Source: an uncultured Clostridia bacterium
GTDB taxonomy: Bacteria; Bacillota; Clostridia; TANB77; UBA1234
Direction of reading: 5' to 3'
Length of the DNA: 64,000 nucleotides
Assembly (NCBI GenBank): GCA_934169745.1
Contig: CAKPOE010000003.1
Coordinates: forward strand, 62,001-126,000
Part shown: positions 56,429-64,000 of the stretch, piece after piece
Layout: the number at the start of each line of letters is the position of its first letter
Numbering within the stretch: position 1 is the stretch's first letter
Notes under the pieces: model-generated
Told to the model about the DNA's origin: nothing
Seen by the model: the letters and a program-made list of their open reading frames with translations, nothing else
Databases searched by the model: none
Position numbers and translations under genes: made by a program

Positions 56429-58366
56429 TTATACCACTTCAAAATCTATCCTTCTCAAGAACTTATCCGCTGAAATGACTTTAACTTTAATCTTATCACC
56501 AATTTTGTACACTTTATTACTGTGCTTTCCTGTTAGCATAACATTTACTTCATCAAAATAGTAATAGTCATCATTCATATTTTCAACATGAACTAGTCCT
56601 TCAATAGTGTTTGACAATTCCACAAACATCCCGAAAGAAGTAACGCTAGAAATAATTCCTTCAAATTCTTCTCCTATACGTTCTTCCATATATTCACACA
56701 TTTTAATCTTCTCTAAATCTCGCTCTGCCTCTTCAGCATTTCTTTCAGCATCAGAAGACATATCAGCATATTTAACCGCAAGACGTGCAAACTTCGTTTT
56801 CTTTTTATCATTCAAATTATTTGAAAGATACTCTGATATAACTCTATGAATAAATAAATCCGGATATCTCCTAATAGGTGAAGTAAAATGGCAATAATTC
56901 TCTAATGCTAAGCCAAAGTGTCCTAAATTTTCATTGCTATATTTTGCAAGACGCATTGTACGAAGAACCATTGTTGAAACAACTTTCTCCTCTTCTTTTC
57001 CCTTAAACTTATCAATTATTGTTTGAATATCTTTTGGTCCAACCTCATCAGGAAAAATCTCTGTATAGTTCATATTATTTAGAAAGACTTTTAATCTCTG
57101 GATTTTATCCTCATCAGGAACTTCGTGTACACGATATATAAAAGGAACTTTCTTTTCACAGAAAAATTCTGCAATACATTCATTTGCTAAAACCATAAAT
57201 TGCTCTATAATTCTATTTGCTATTGTTATTTCTCGCTCTGAAATGCTTACCACCTTATCGTCTTCATCTAATAATATTTTAGGTTCAGGTAAATCAAAAT
57301 CAATTGCGCCCTTATCTCTTCTCTTATTAATTAATATTAGTGCGAGTTCTTTCATACATTTTAAAGTTTCAACATGTTTTTCATATCCTGCTGGTATCTC
57401 ATCATTCTCAAGTATCTTATACACATTATTATATGTCATTTGAATATTAGAACGAATGACGCTTTTATAAATCTTCTTTTCAAGTACATTTCCGCTTTTA
57501 TCCAACAATATATCTATTGATAAGGCATATCTATCCTCATTAGGATTTAAGCTACAAATTCCATTTAAAAGCTCACGTGGAAGCATTGGTATAACCGTGT
57601 CTATCAAATACACACTAGTCCCACGCTTTGAAGCTTCTTTATCAAGAGGTGTTCCCTCTCTAACATACGTACTCACGTCAGCGATATGAACGCCAAGTAA
57701 ATAATTCTCCCCTACTTTTTCAAGAGATACCGCATCATCTATATCTTTGGTATCATCCCCATCAATTGTAAAGATTTCTTTTTCTCGCAAATCAACTCGA
57801 CCTTCAATGCTATGAATTAATTGTGGAATTGCCGATGCTTCCTTTTGTACCTCTTTAGGAAATTTTGTTTTATAGTCATAAGTTCTTAAGACAGAAAGCA
57901 AGTCAACATTTGTATCATCTGTTTTTCCTAATATCTCAATAACTCTTCCTTCTGCTTTCTTCTTGCCATCAGGATATTTAGTGAGCTGCACTACAACTCT
58001 ATCATTTGATTTTGCTTTGTTTCTAAGGTTCTTAGGAATATATACATCTTCTAAAAACTTTCTATCATCAGGCATAACAAAGCCAAAGTTTTTGCTCTTT
58101 TTATATGTGCCAACTATCATCTTCACATTTCGTTTTAGAACATCTATAATTTTTCCTTCTGCCCTTCTTCCTTCTTCCGCATACTTAATAAGCCTTACCG
58201 AAACCGTATCACCATTCATCGCACTTTTCACATATTCTGCCGGAATAAATATGTCCTTTTCGTCCCCATCAAGTTCAACAAAACCAAAGCCCCTTTCATT
58301 TGAAATGAAAGTGCCTATAATTAAATCCCCAAATTCTTCTTTTCTATTGCTCTTTTTTCTTCTCAT
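56429..58366 (-). CDS. rnr: Ribonuclease R
   Basis: 645 residues. Two cold-shock-like OB domains (ISNERGFGFVELDGDEKDIF; KSKNFGFVMPDDR) precede the RNB catalytic core (IDGDDTKDIDDAVSLE; ADVSTYVREGTPLDKEA; FTSPIRRYPDLFIHR) and a C-terminal S1 domain (GIISSVTSFGMFVELSN). It degrades structured RNA 3' to 5'. ATG 58366 follows AGGAG. Downstream of secG, as commonly seen. Confidence 0.96.
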   Translation of the reverse strand: MRRKKSNRKEEFGDLIIGTFISNERGFGFVELDGDEKDIFIPAEYVKSAMNGDTVSVRLIKYAEEGRRAEGKIIDVLKRNVKMIVGTYKKSKNFGFVMPDDRKFLEDVYIPKNLRNKAKSNDRVVVQLTKYPDGKKKAEGRVIEILGKTDDTNVDLLSVLRTYDYKTKFPKEVQKEASAIPQLIHSIEGRVDLREKEIFTIDGDDTKDIDDAVSLEKVGENYLLGVHIADVSTYVREGTPLDKEASKRGTSVYLIDTVIPMLPRELLNGICSLNPNEDRYALSIDILLDKSGNVLEKKIYKSVIRSNIQMTYNNVYKILENDEIPAGYEKHVETLKCMKELALILINKRRDKGAIDFDLPEPKILLDEDDKVVSISEREITIANRIIEQFMVLANECIAEFFCEKKVPFIYRVHEVPDEDKIQRLKVFLNNMNYTEIFPDEVGPKDIQTIIDKFKGKEEEKVVSTMVLRTMRLAKYSNENLGHFGLALENYCHFTSPIRRYPDLFIHRVISEYLSNNLNDKKKTKFARLAVKYADMSSDAERNAEEAERDLEKIKMCEYMEERIGEEFEGIISSVTSFGMFVELSNTIEGLVHVENMNDDYYYFDEVNVMLTGKHSNKVYKIGDKIKVKVISADKFLRRIDFEVV

Positions 58367-58473
58367 TATTTCTCCTTTTCTATTTGTTTACTATTATCAT
58401 ATTTACGGTAATTTTATTATCAACAACTGTAACACAAAGCCCACACCATTCAACAGCTTATGACAAAAACAAA

Positions 58474-58502
58474 GGCTCAACTAGTTACAAACTAATCGAG
58501 CC
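58474..58502 (-). terminator. Terminator of secG
   Basis: GGCTCGATTAGTT / AACTAGTTGAGCC (two mismatches) with a 3-nt loop, followed by TTTGTTTTTG on the minus strand, 17 bp after the stop. Confidence 0.7.
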
Positions 58503-58518
58503 CTCTTATTTGTTATAT

Positions 58519-58758
58519 TTATTTTACATTTATTAACATCACTGTAGAAGAAGCAATAGTAAGAACTATAAATGCTGTACCAAACCAAGCTGTTAATTTT
58601 GCAAGTCTCTTATCTCTGCTCATACCCATACTATTATTTTCACTTCCACCTGTAACAATGTTACCACTTTCATTATCTGATTGTAGCAAAACTAATAACA
58701 TAACAATAACTGCTGAAATTATTTGTAATATTGCTAATATTTTTTCTAATATACCCAT
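58519..58758 (-). CDS. secG: Preprotein translocase subunit SecG
   Basis: 79 residues from ATG 58758 (GAGGAGG upstream). Two transmembrane helices separated by LLQSDNESGNIVTGGSE, the SecG loop. It assists SecYE. The usual secG-rnr order is kept. Confidence 0.93.
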   Translation of the reverse strand: MGILEKILAILQIISAVIVMLLVLLQSDNESGNIVTGGSENNSMGMSRDKRLAKLTAWFGTAFIVLTIASSTVMLINVK

Positions 58759-58889
58759 ATTTATTCCTCCTCGTAATCGACAGTAATATACTACCACATT
58801 ATTCCTTGTTTGACAATAGAAAAATGAAATTTTTCGTTGCTAATTTGATAATTTTGTGCTATATTTTAGCTTTGTAAGGAGGTTTTATT

Positions 58890-59387
58890 ATGAAATTAAA
58901 CGTTGTATTAGTCGAACCCGAAATACCACAAAACACTGGAAATATAGCTAGAACTTGTGCTGCAACAGGAGGAAAACTACATTTGGTACACCCTTTAGGA
59001 TTCAGCATATCAGAGAAACAAGTTAAACGTGCAGGTCTAGACTATTGGGATAAATTAGAAATAGAAGAACATAACTCTTTCGCCGATTTTTTGAAAAAAT
59101 ATCCACCAGAAACAAATAATATGTTCTTCCTGACTACAAAAGGTCAAAAGTGCTACACAGAAGTAGATTACTCAAAAATGGATGAGGTTTTTCTACTATT
59201 TGGTCGTGAAACAAAAGGCCTTCCAGAGGATATTCTACAAAAATATATAGAAAAAGCAGTAAGAATACCAATGAGGGAAACCCTACGTTCACTAAACTTA
59301 TCAAATTCAGTCGCAATAGTAGTATACGAAGTACTACGCCAACACAACTTTGAAAACCTAGAAGAAACAAGCAAATATTTCAAATAA
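58890..59387 (+). CDS. trmL: tRNA (cytidine/uridine-34 2'-O)-methyltransferase
   Basis: 165 residues of the SPOUT fold: LVEPEIPQNTGNIARTCAAT at the start, LLFGRETKGLPEDI and RIPMRETLRSLNLSNSVAIV at the end. It methylates the wobble ribose of some leucine tRNAs. ATG 58890 follows AAGGAGG. It is convergent with the P-type ATPase across palindrome copy 3. Confidence 0.93.
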   Translation: MKLNVVLVEPEIPQNTGNIARTCAATGGKLHLVHPLGFSISEKQVKRAGLDYWDKLEIEEHNSFADFLKKYPPETNNMFFLTTKGQKCYTEVDYSKMDEVFLLFGRETKGLPEDILQKYIEKAVRIPMRETLRSLNLSNSVAIVVYEVLRQHNFENLEETSKYFK

Positions 59388-59390
59388 AAA

Positions 59391-59462
59391 ATGAACAACT
59401 TTCCGGCAGCCACTTTTTCGTTCATTTTTGAACGAAAAAGTGGCTGCCGGAAAGTTGTTCAT
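59391..59462. repeat. Long palindromic element, copy 3 (perfect arms)
   Basis: 33-bp arms are identical (ATGAACAACTTTCCGGCAGC...), separated by a 6-nt ATTTTT loop. It begins 4 bp after the trmL stop and lies before the convergent P-type ATPase stop. It is the most regular of three copies and could act as a bidirectional terminator. Confidence 0.9.
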
Positions 59463-59493
59463 GTGACACCACCTCACAAAGCGTCATCAAGCC

Positions 59494-62140
59494 TCAATTA
59501 CGTATATATACTCGTTTTCCAAATATCAGTTCATTGGTTTTCTTTTGTATCTCCATAATTATTACAGGCAATATGCAAGCCATTATCACTATTATCCATT
59601 GTTTTGCACATAATGGAACAACATCAAAAACAACAGCTATTGTTGGAACAGCTATTACTACCACTTGCATAAGCACGCCTATAACCATAGCACCTAATAA
59701 ATAGACATTAGAAAAGATTTTCTTTATAAAACTATACTCTCCGCAATGTATATTAAACGCATGTACTAACTCTATTATGCTTAGTGTTGCAAAAGCCATT
59801 GTTCTCGCGACATCTACACCATACAGTTTCATACCTATAGCGTAAACAACTAACGTTATTACTCCTAGCATACTTCCCTCAAAAAATATTTTGCTCCAAA
59901 GTCCATCAGCGAAAAATCCTTTTTTACTATCTCTGGGTTTACGCTTCATTACGTTTTTATCGCTTGCTTCTAATCCAAGTGCAATTGCAGGCAATGAATC
60001 TGTTATCAAATTTATCCATAAAAGTTGTATTGCAAGTAGTGGAGCATCATATCCCATCAACAAGCCTAAAAACATTGTAACTATTTCTCCAACATTAGTT
60101 GAAATTAAAAAATGTACAGCCTTTTGGATATTTTCATAAATTGTTCTTCCTTGCTTCACAGCCTCCACAATAGTTACAAAATTGTCATCTGCCAAAATCA
60201 TGTCAGCTGCATTTTTAGCAACATCAGTTCCACCCTTTCCCATTGCAATACCAATATCAGCAATTTTTAATGCCGGTGCATCATTAACTCCATCACCCGT
60301 CATTGCAACAACATTATTCGCTTTCTTAAAAGCTTTTACAATTCTTACCTTATGCTCTGGGGATACTCTTGCAAAAACAGAGTAACGCATAATGTTTCTT
60401 TCTAACTCGGTATCACTTATCCTATCCAATTCCAAACCAGTTATAGCCAAATCTCCCAGTTTCAAAATTCCCAATTCTGTTGCAATTGCTTTAGCTGTTA
60501 ATATGTGATCTCCTGTAATCATCGCTGTTTTTATCCCAGCCCTAGTACACACCTCTACAGCCTCTCTCACACCCTCACGCGGTGGGTCCATCATTCCAAT
60601 TAATGCAACAAAGCAAAGATCTTTTTCCAATTCATGTATAGCTGGCTTTGTACTCACATCTTTATATGCAATAGCAAGTACTCGTAAAGCATTTTCAGCC
60701 ATCAGTGTATTATTTGCAATTACATCATTTTTTTGACTAATTTTTAATTGTTCTCTTATTCCTCCATTATAGCACTCAGTACACATTTTCATTACCACTT
60801 CTGGTGCACCTTTGCAAATAACCCTATATCCCATACTTATTTTGTGTACAGTTATCATAAATTTCTTTTCCGAGTCAAATGGAATTTCAGCAACTCTCTT
60901 CATTTTTTCGTCTAGTACATTTTTATCTTTTCCATTTATAATAGCCTCTTCAACAAGAGCAACCTCCGTTGGTTCGCCGACTAATCATTTTCTTTTTGTT
61001 AGTAGAATAAAATGCATTATTACACATACATGAAAGTTCAAGTGCAAATTTATAGTCATTATCTATATTCCTTAGCTGTCTTTTGCAATTGAAAATCTCC
61101 ATTACTTTCATCTTATTTTGAGTTAATGTTCCTGTTTTATCTGAACATATTACACTACTACTGCCAAGCGTCTCAACAGCTGGCAATTTTCTTATTATCG
61201 CATTTTTCTTAGCCATTTTTGTAACGCCTAATGAAAGCATAATTGTTACTATAGCAGGAAGTCCCTCTGGTATGGCAGCAACAGCTAAGCCAACAGAAGT
61301 CATAAACATTTTTAATATCGAATGCTTTTGAAAAATACCTATCAAAAATATAGCCAAACAAATAAGTAAAGCACCTATTCCTAATTGTTTTCCTATCTCT
61401 CCCAACTTCTTTTGTAATGGTGTTTCAGTTATTTCGTTGTGAATAATCATTTTTGCAATTTTACCAACGCATGTGTTCATACCTGTTTCTGTTACAATTC
61501 CTTCACCATTTCCACCAGTAACAATTGTCGTTGCAAAAGCCATATTTACTTTATCTGCCGTTGCAACATTTTCTTTCAATATAACATTTCCATCCTTTTT
61601 GGCAGAAATAGTTTCTCCGGTTAGTGCAGATTCATCAACCTTCAAATTATTTGACTTCACTATTCTGCAATCAGCTGGTACATAATTTCCAGCTTCTAAA
61701 ATAACAATATCTCCAGCCACAACATTTTCACTCTTTATTTCAACATTTGTGCCATCCCTTCTTACTTTTGCATTTGGGGCAGACATTTTGTTTAATGCTT
61801 CCAAAGATTTTTCTGCTTTACTTTCCTGAATCAATCCCATCAATGCATTAAAAACAACTATTGCCACTATTATCAGTGAATCAATATAATCATTACTACC
61901 TTCGGCATAAGACACAAATGCAGAAATTATCGCAGCAAGCATTAAAACAATAATCATGAAATCATCAAACTGTTTTATAAACTTCACAAAAATATTTTCT
62001 TTCTTCTTTTCATCAAGTTTATTTTTACCATATTTGTTTACTCTTTTAGAAGCCTCTTTTTCAGTTAGCCCACTAACTATATTTGTCTGTAACTCTCTTT
62101 CTATATTTAAAATATTTTTCGAATGCCACAAATCTATCAT
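59494..62140 (-). CDS. P-type cation (Ca2+-type) ATPase, +1 frameshift at CGG
   Basis: Two frames build one 881-residue P2-type ATPase. The first frame holds the N-terminal cation-ATPase domain, ALTGETISAKKDG (the TGE motif) and the phosphorylation motif SDKTGTLT (Asp near 334). It reaches CGG at codon 388 (60977-60979) and would stop eight codons later. Read +1 it gives GEPTEVALVEEAIINGKDK, the conserved GEPTE nucleotide-domain motif, and continues to VMTGDGVNDAPALKIADIG and the final transmembrane helices, ending at 59494. It likely exports Ca2+ or a similar cation. It is 7 bp downstream of mntP, which has the same type of shift. Confidence 0.82.
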
Positions 62141-62147
62141 CCTCTCA

Positions 62148-62709
62148 TTAAATAAAATTCAAATGTTCAAGCAGAATTTTTAGACCAATCAATATAAGTA
62201 TACTTCCTCCTATAACTTGTGCCTTTTTCTCGTACTTATCACCAAAGACATTTCCAACTTTAACTCCTAATACTGATAAAGCAAACGTAATAACTCCAAT
62301 ACAAGCACTAGAAAAACTAATGTTAACATTCAAGAAAGCCATTGAAATTCCGTACCGCTAATGCATCAACGCTAGTTGCAAAAGATAATAACATCATGTT
62401 TCTCATATCAACTAATTCATTGCTGCTATTACATTCCTCATCCAGAGCCTCTTTAATCATTTTAATGCCAAGAAAACCAAGCAACACAAAAACAATCCAA
62501 TGATCATATTCTTTAATATGAGTCTCAAAATTCACGCCAAGCAGATAACCAATCAAAGGCATCAACGCTTGGAATATTCCAAAATATGCACCAATGATAA
62601 AAGCATTCTTCCATTGCATTTTTCTCATACACAATCCTTTGCATATTGAAGCAGCAAAAGCATCCATAGCAAGCCCAACAGACAAAATAACTATTTCTAT
62701 TAAAGACAT
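62148..62709 (-). CDS. mntP: Manganese efflux pump MntP, +1 frameshift at CGG
   Basis: 186 residues across two frames, from ATG 62709 (GGAGGAG upstream). Six transmembrane helices. The first half has LSVGLAMDAFAASICKG and the second FATSVDALAV, the paired Asp motifs of MntP. Codon 120 is CGG (62350-62352), and the 0 frame stops eight codons later. Read +1 it gives GISMAFLNVNISFSSACIG and ends at 62148. Homologues carry AVG in this place, so glycine is the expected residue. It exports Mn2+. A structured leader precedes it. Confidence 0.85.
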
Positions 62710-62712
62710 ATC

Positions 62713-62806
62713 TCCTCCATACACAAGAAAGATGAAAATCTTCGATTTTCATTCTTTCGATTATCGAGAGTTTTCGACTAAAAAAGAGAAAATCTCTCGC
62801 ATAAAA
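62713..62806 (-). promoter_or_regulatory. Structured 5' leader of mntP
   Basis: Two stem-loops lie before mntP: CGAGAG(TTTT)...(AAAA)CTCTCG at 62765-62799 and GAAAGATGAAAATC / GATTTTCATTCTTTC at 62727-62758, the second ending just before the ribosome-binding site. mntP genes are often under yybP-ykoY Mn2+ riboswitches, but I do not see that motif's conserved sequences here. Confidence 0.45.
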
Positions 62807-62809
62807 AAA

Positions 62810-62842
62810 CCATATATTTAATTTGTACAATTAAATATATGG
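62810..62842 (-). terminator. Terminator of the 62860 gene
   Basis: CCATATATTTAATT / AATTAAATATATGG, 14-bp perfect stem with a 5-nt loop, followed by TTTTTTT on the minus strand; 17 bp past the stop. Confidence 0.85.
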
Positions 62843-62859
62843 CTTATCTCACTTTTTTA

Positions 62860-63624
62860 TTACTCATTCATTGTGAACTCACTAATCACTCTTCTTTTAG
62901 GAAAATAATACCTATTTAGCTCGTTTATCATTTCTTCGTATGACTTAGAATCACGTACAATAATATTATGCATACTCAATCGGTCATTACGACTTGGATC
63001 AAGTACTTGTATATTGTATGCTTCATTATCCCCTCTTCTCTTTATTGGAAAAGGATATCCTTGTACTCCACAAAACTTCTCTAAGCCGTAAGCAACTCCT
63101 GGTCTTATGTGCCACGCAACTTGCCCTACTGTAGGAATATCACATACAAGTGTTGGTTCATTGGCTACTCTACCTTCTTCATCTTCTGAAAGTCCAATAA
63201 GTACTTGATTAGGTTTAGCCAACGCCAATTTAGCTAACGCAAAAATACTTCCATTCTTTTCATAAAAGTTTTCGCGTTCTCTTTTTTTAGACTCTTCATA
63301 CATTGTAGAACCCATACTAACACTTCGATTTGCTCTATATGCATGTGCAATTGAATTAAAAAAATCAATCACACTACATACTTTCTTCCACGAATCATAA
63401 TTAGTTATGCTTTGGCTCTTCATGGCGGATAATGTTCTACCAGCAAGTATTTCTCTAGAAGTCCTTTCATTTACACTTTTAAAATCAAAATGATTATTTT
63501 GTTGTGCCCAATTTTTATAATGCTCAAGTTCATCATCAGCAGCATTAATAATATCAATGAAATATTCTTTTTCTGCAACTGATTTAAGAATAAGTTCTCC
63601 TACAATAGAATCTTTATTACTCAT
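62860..63624 (-). CDS. Hypothetical protein
   Basis: 254 residues with no family I recognise. It is soluble; a helical N-terminal half (FDFKSVNERTSREILAGRTL; SYEEM-like helices) is followed by a mixed C-terminal half with VCDIPTVGQVAWHIRPGV and YGLEKFCGVQGYPFP. AAGGAG precedes ATG 63624. It is 19 bp after the 63644 gene, so a two-gene operon, and is followed by a strong terminator. The His/Arg/Tyr-rich centre might be an active site, but this is not established. Confidence 0.6.
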   Translation of the reverse strand: MSNKDSIVGELILKSVAEKEYFIDIINAADDELEHYKNWAQQNNHFDFKSVNERTSREILAGRTLSAMKSQSITNYDSWKKVCSVIDFFNSIAHAYRANRSVSMGSTMYEESKKRERENFYEKNGSIFALAKLALAKPNQVLIGLSEDEEGRVANEPTLVCDIPTVGQVAWHIRPGVAYGLEKFCGVQGYPFPIKRRGDNEAYNIQVLDPSRNDRLSMHNIIVRDSKSYEEMINELNRYYFPKRRVISEFTMNE

Positions 63625-63643
63625 AACACAACTCCTTATATAA

Positions 63644-63985
63644 TTATATACTGCCCATCAATTCTTTTAATTTATCCTCGATAATATTAAGCTCTTTATA
63701 GTATTCCTCGGGTTGCTGATGAAATTCAGCATTTCCCTCAATACAGCCAATAAATTCTTTATGTATCTCAAGAAAGGGTTTAAATTCTTCATTATCTCTC
63801 AAACCTTTTGCATATTCTAAGGCGTTATATGCTCCTAATGGATCCTCATCCTTTATATCACTAGAAAAATGATTACGAACCTTAACCAAATTAGTAGCAA
63901 TTTGTCCTTCAACCAAAGCACTAGCTAATGCGTATTCACCCGCCTGTACGGCCACATTCTTGTCTCTAATTGTAACATACTCCAC
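63644..63985 (-). CDS. Small helical hypothetical protein
   Basis: 113 residues from GTG 63985 (GGAGGTG upstream; the TTG at the window edge is in the same frame but lacks a site). It is helical: VAVQAGEYALASALVEGQIAT, then EDPLGAYNALEYAKGLRDN, then FLEIHKEFIGCIEGNAE, a repeat-like layout. No family is recognised. It is first of an operon with the 62860 gene. I cannot exclude a longer product starting outside the window, but the ribosome-binding site argues against it. Confidence 0.55.
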   Translation of the reverse strand: MEYVTIRDKNVAVQAGEYALASALVEGQIATNLVKVRNHFSSDIKDEDPLGAYNALEYAKGLRDNEEFKPFLEIHKEFIGCIEGNAEFHQQPEEYYKELNIIEDKLKELMGSI

Positions 63986-64000
63986 ATCAAACACCTCCAA

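Noticed and set aside
12608..62352. Explaining the CGG sites as a plain codon reassignment (CGG to Gln or Trp as in some bacteria)
   Set aside because: Reassignment keeps the frame. Here the frame must change by +1 at each CGG, and the 0 frame stops within 7-13 codons.
12608..62352. Classic programmed frameshifting (RF2-type or -1 slippery heptamer)
   Set aside because: No stop codon, Shine-Dalgarno-like stimulator or X XXY YYZ heptamer is shared by the five sites; only CGG is common.
62725..62806. yybP-ykoY riboswitch in front of mntP
   Set aside because: The conserved loop sequences of that class are not recognisable; only generic hairpins are visible.
1..64000. tRNA, rRNA, CRISPR arrays, insertion sequences or prophage
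   Set aside because: I looked for cloverleaf-like segments, direct-repeat arrays, transposases and phage structural genes and saw none.

Overview
The window is about 31% GC, densely coded and mostly minus-strand. It carries a GerA-type germinant receptor operon, two CotF-like coat genes and a tiny spoVM-like gene beside rpmB, so it comes from the chromosome of a spore-forming Firmicute of the class Clostridia. Archaeal-type AspRS and ProRS, a Tad-like ATPase cluster and a BY-kinase module with an S-layer protein suggest an uncultured gut-type lineage; a finer placement is not supported by what I can see.

Layout. 1-4.1 kb: Tad/Flp-like secretion genes (CpaF-type ATPase, two degenerate ParA-like proteins, a SAF/CpaB-like protein). 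4.3-9.0 kb: a very large thioester-less alpha-2-macroglobulin-like protein. 9.9-16.7 kb: D,D-carboxypeptidase, AspRS, a J-domain protein, ProRS, GpsA and PlsY. 16.8-31.7 kb: Der, coat proteins, a T-box controlled pheST, a DUF512 radical SAM protein, DisA, RadA, a GH15 enzyme, Pgi and a GtrB-like glycosyltransferase. 31.8-33.2 kb: a polytopic membrane protein. 33-42 kb: a beta-CASP nuclease, FtsK/SpoIIIE, two zinc-ribbon/PH paralogues, RsmD, RNase HII and a tandem-OB protein. 41.9-46.2 kb: CpsC-CpsD-CpsB with a membrane-anchored coiled-coil protein and an SLH protein. 46.3-50.3 kb: HicAB, RecG, L28, SpoVM and endonuclease III. 50.5-58.8 kb: acyl-CoA ligase, the ger operon, RNase R and SecG. 58.9-64 kb: TrmL, a P-type ATPase, MntP and two unrecognised genes.

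Most striking observation. Five otherwise intact genes (J-domain protein, DUF6056-like membrane protein, hicB, P-type ATPase, mntP) each need exactly one +1 frame change to be full length. In all five the 0-frame codon at the junction is CGG, and the +1 frame resumes on a glycine codon (GGT, GGC, GGC, GGA, GGA). My manual scan of the other AT-rich genes found no other in-frame CGG codon. This looks like systematic +1 recoding at an unassigned or hungry CGG codon (C skipped, GGN read), tolerated across accessory genes. A simple codon reassignment cannot explain it.

Against this background, four small, visibly GC-richer genes between 9 and 24 kb do contain in-frame CGG, seven codons in all. Each is a stand-alone cassette: a consensus promoter with a 17-bp spacer, a strong ribosome-binding site and its own terminator. 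They look like single-gene acquisitions from a CGG-using donor. A family of long palindromes occurs three times, always between convergent genes.
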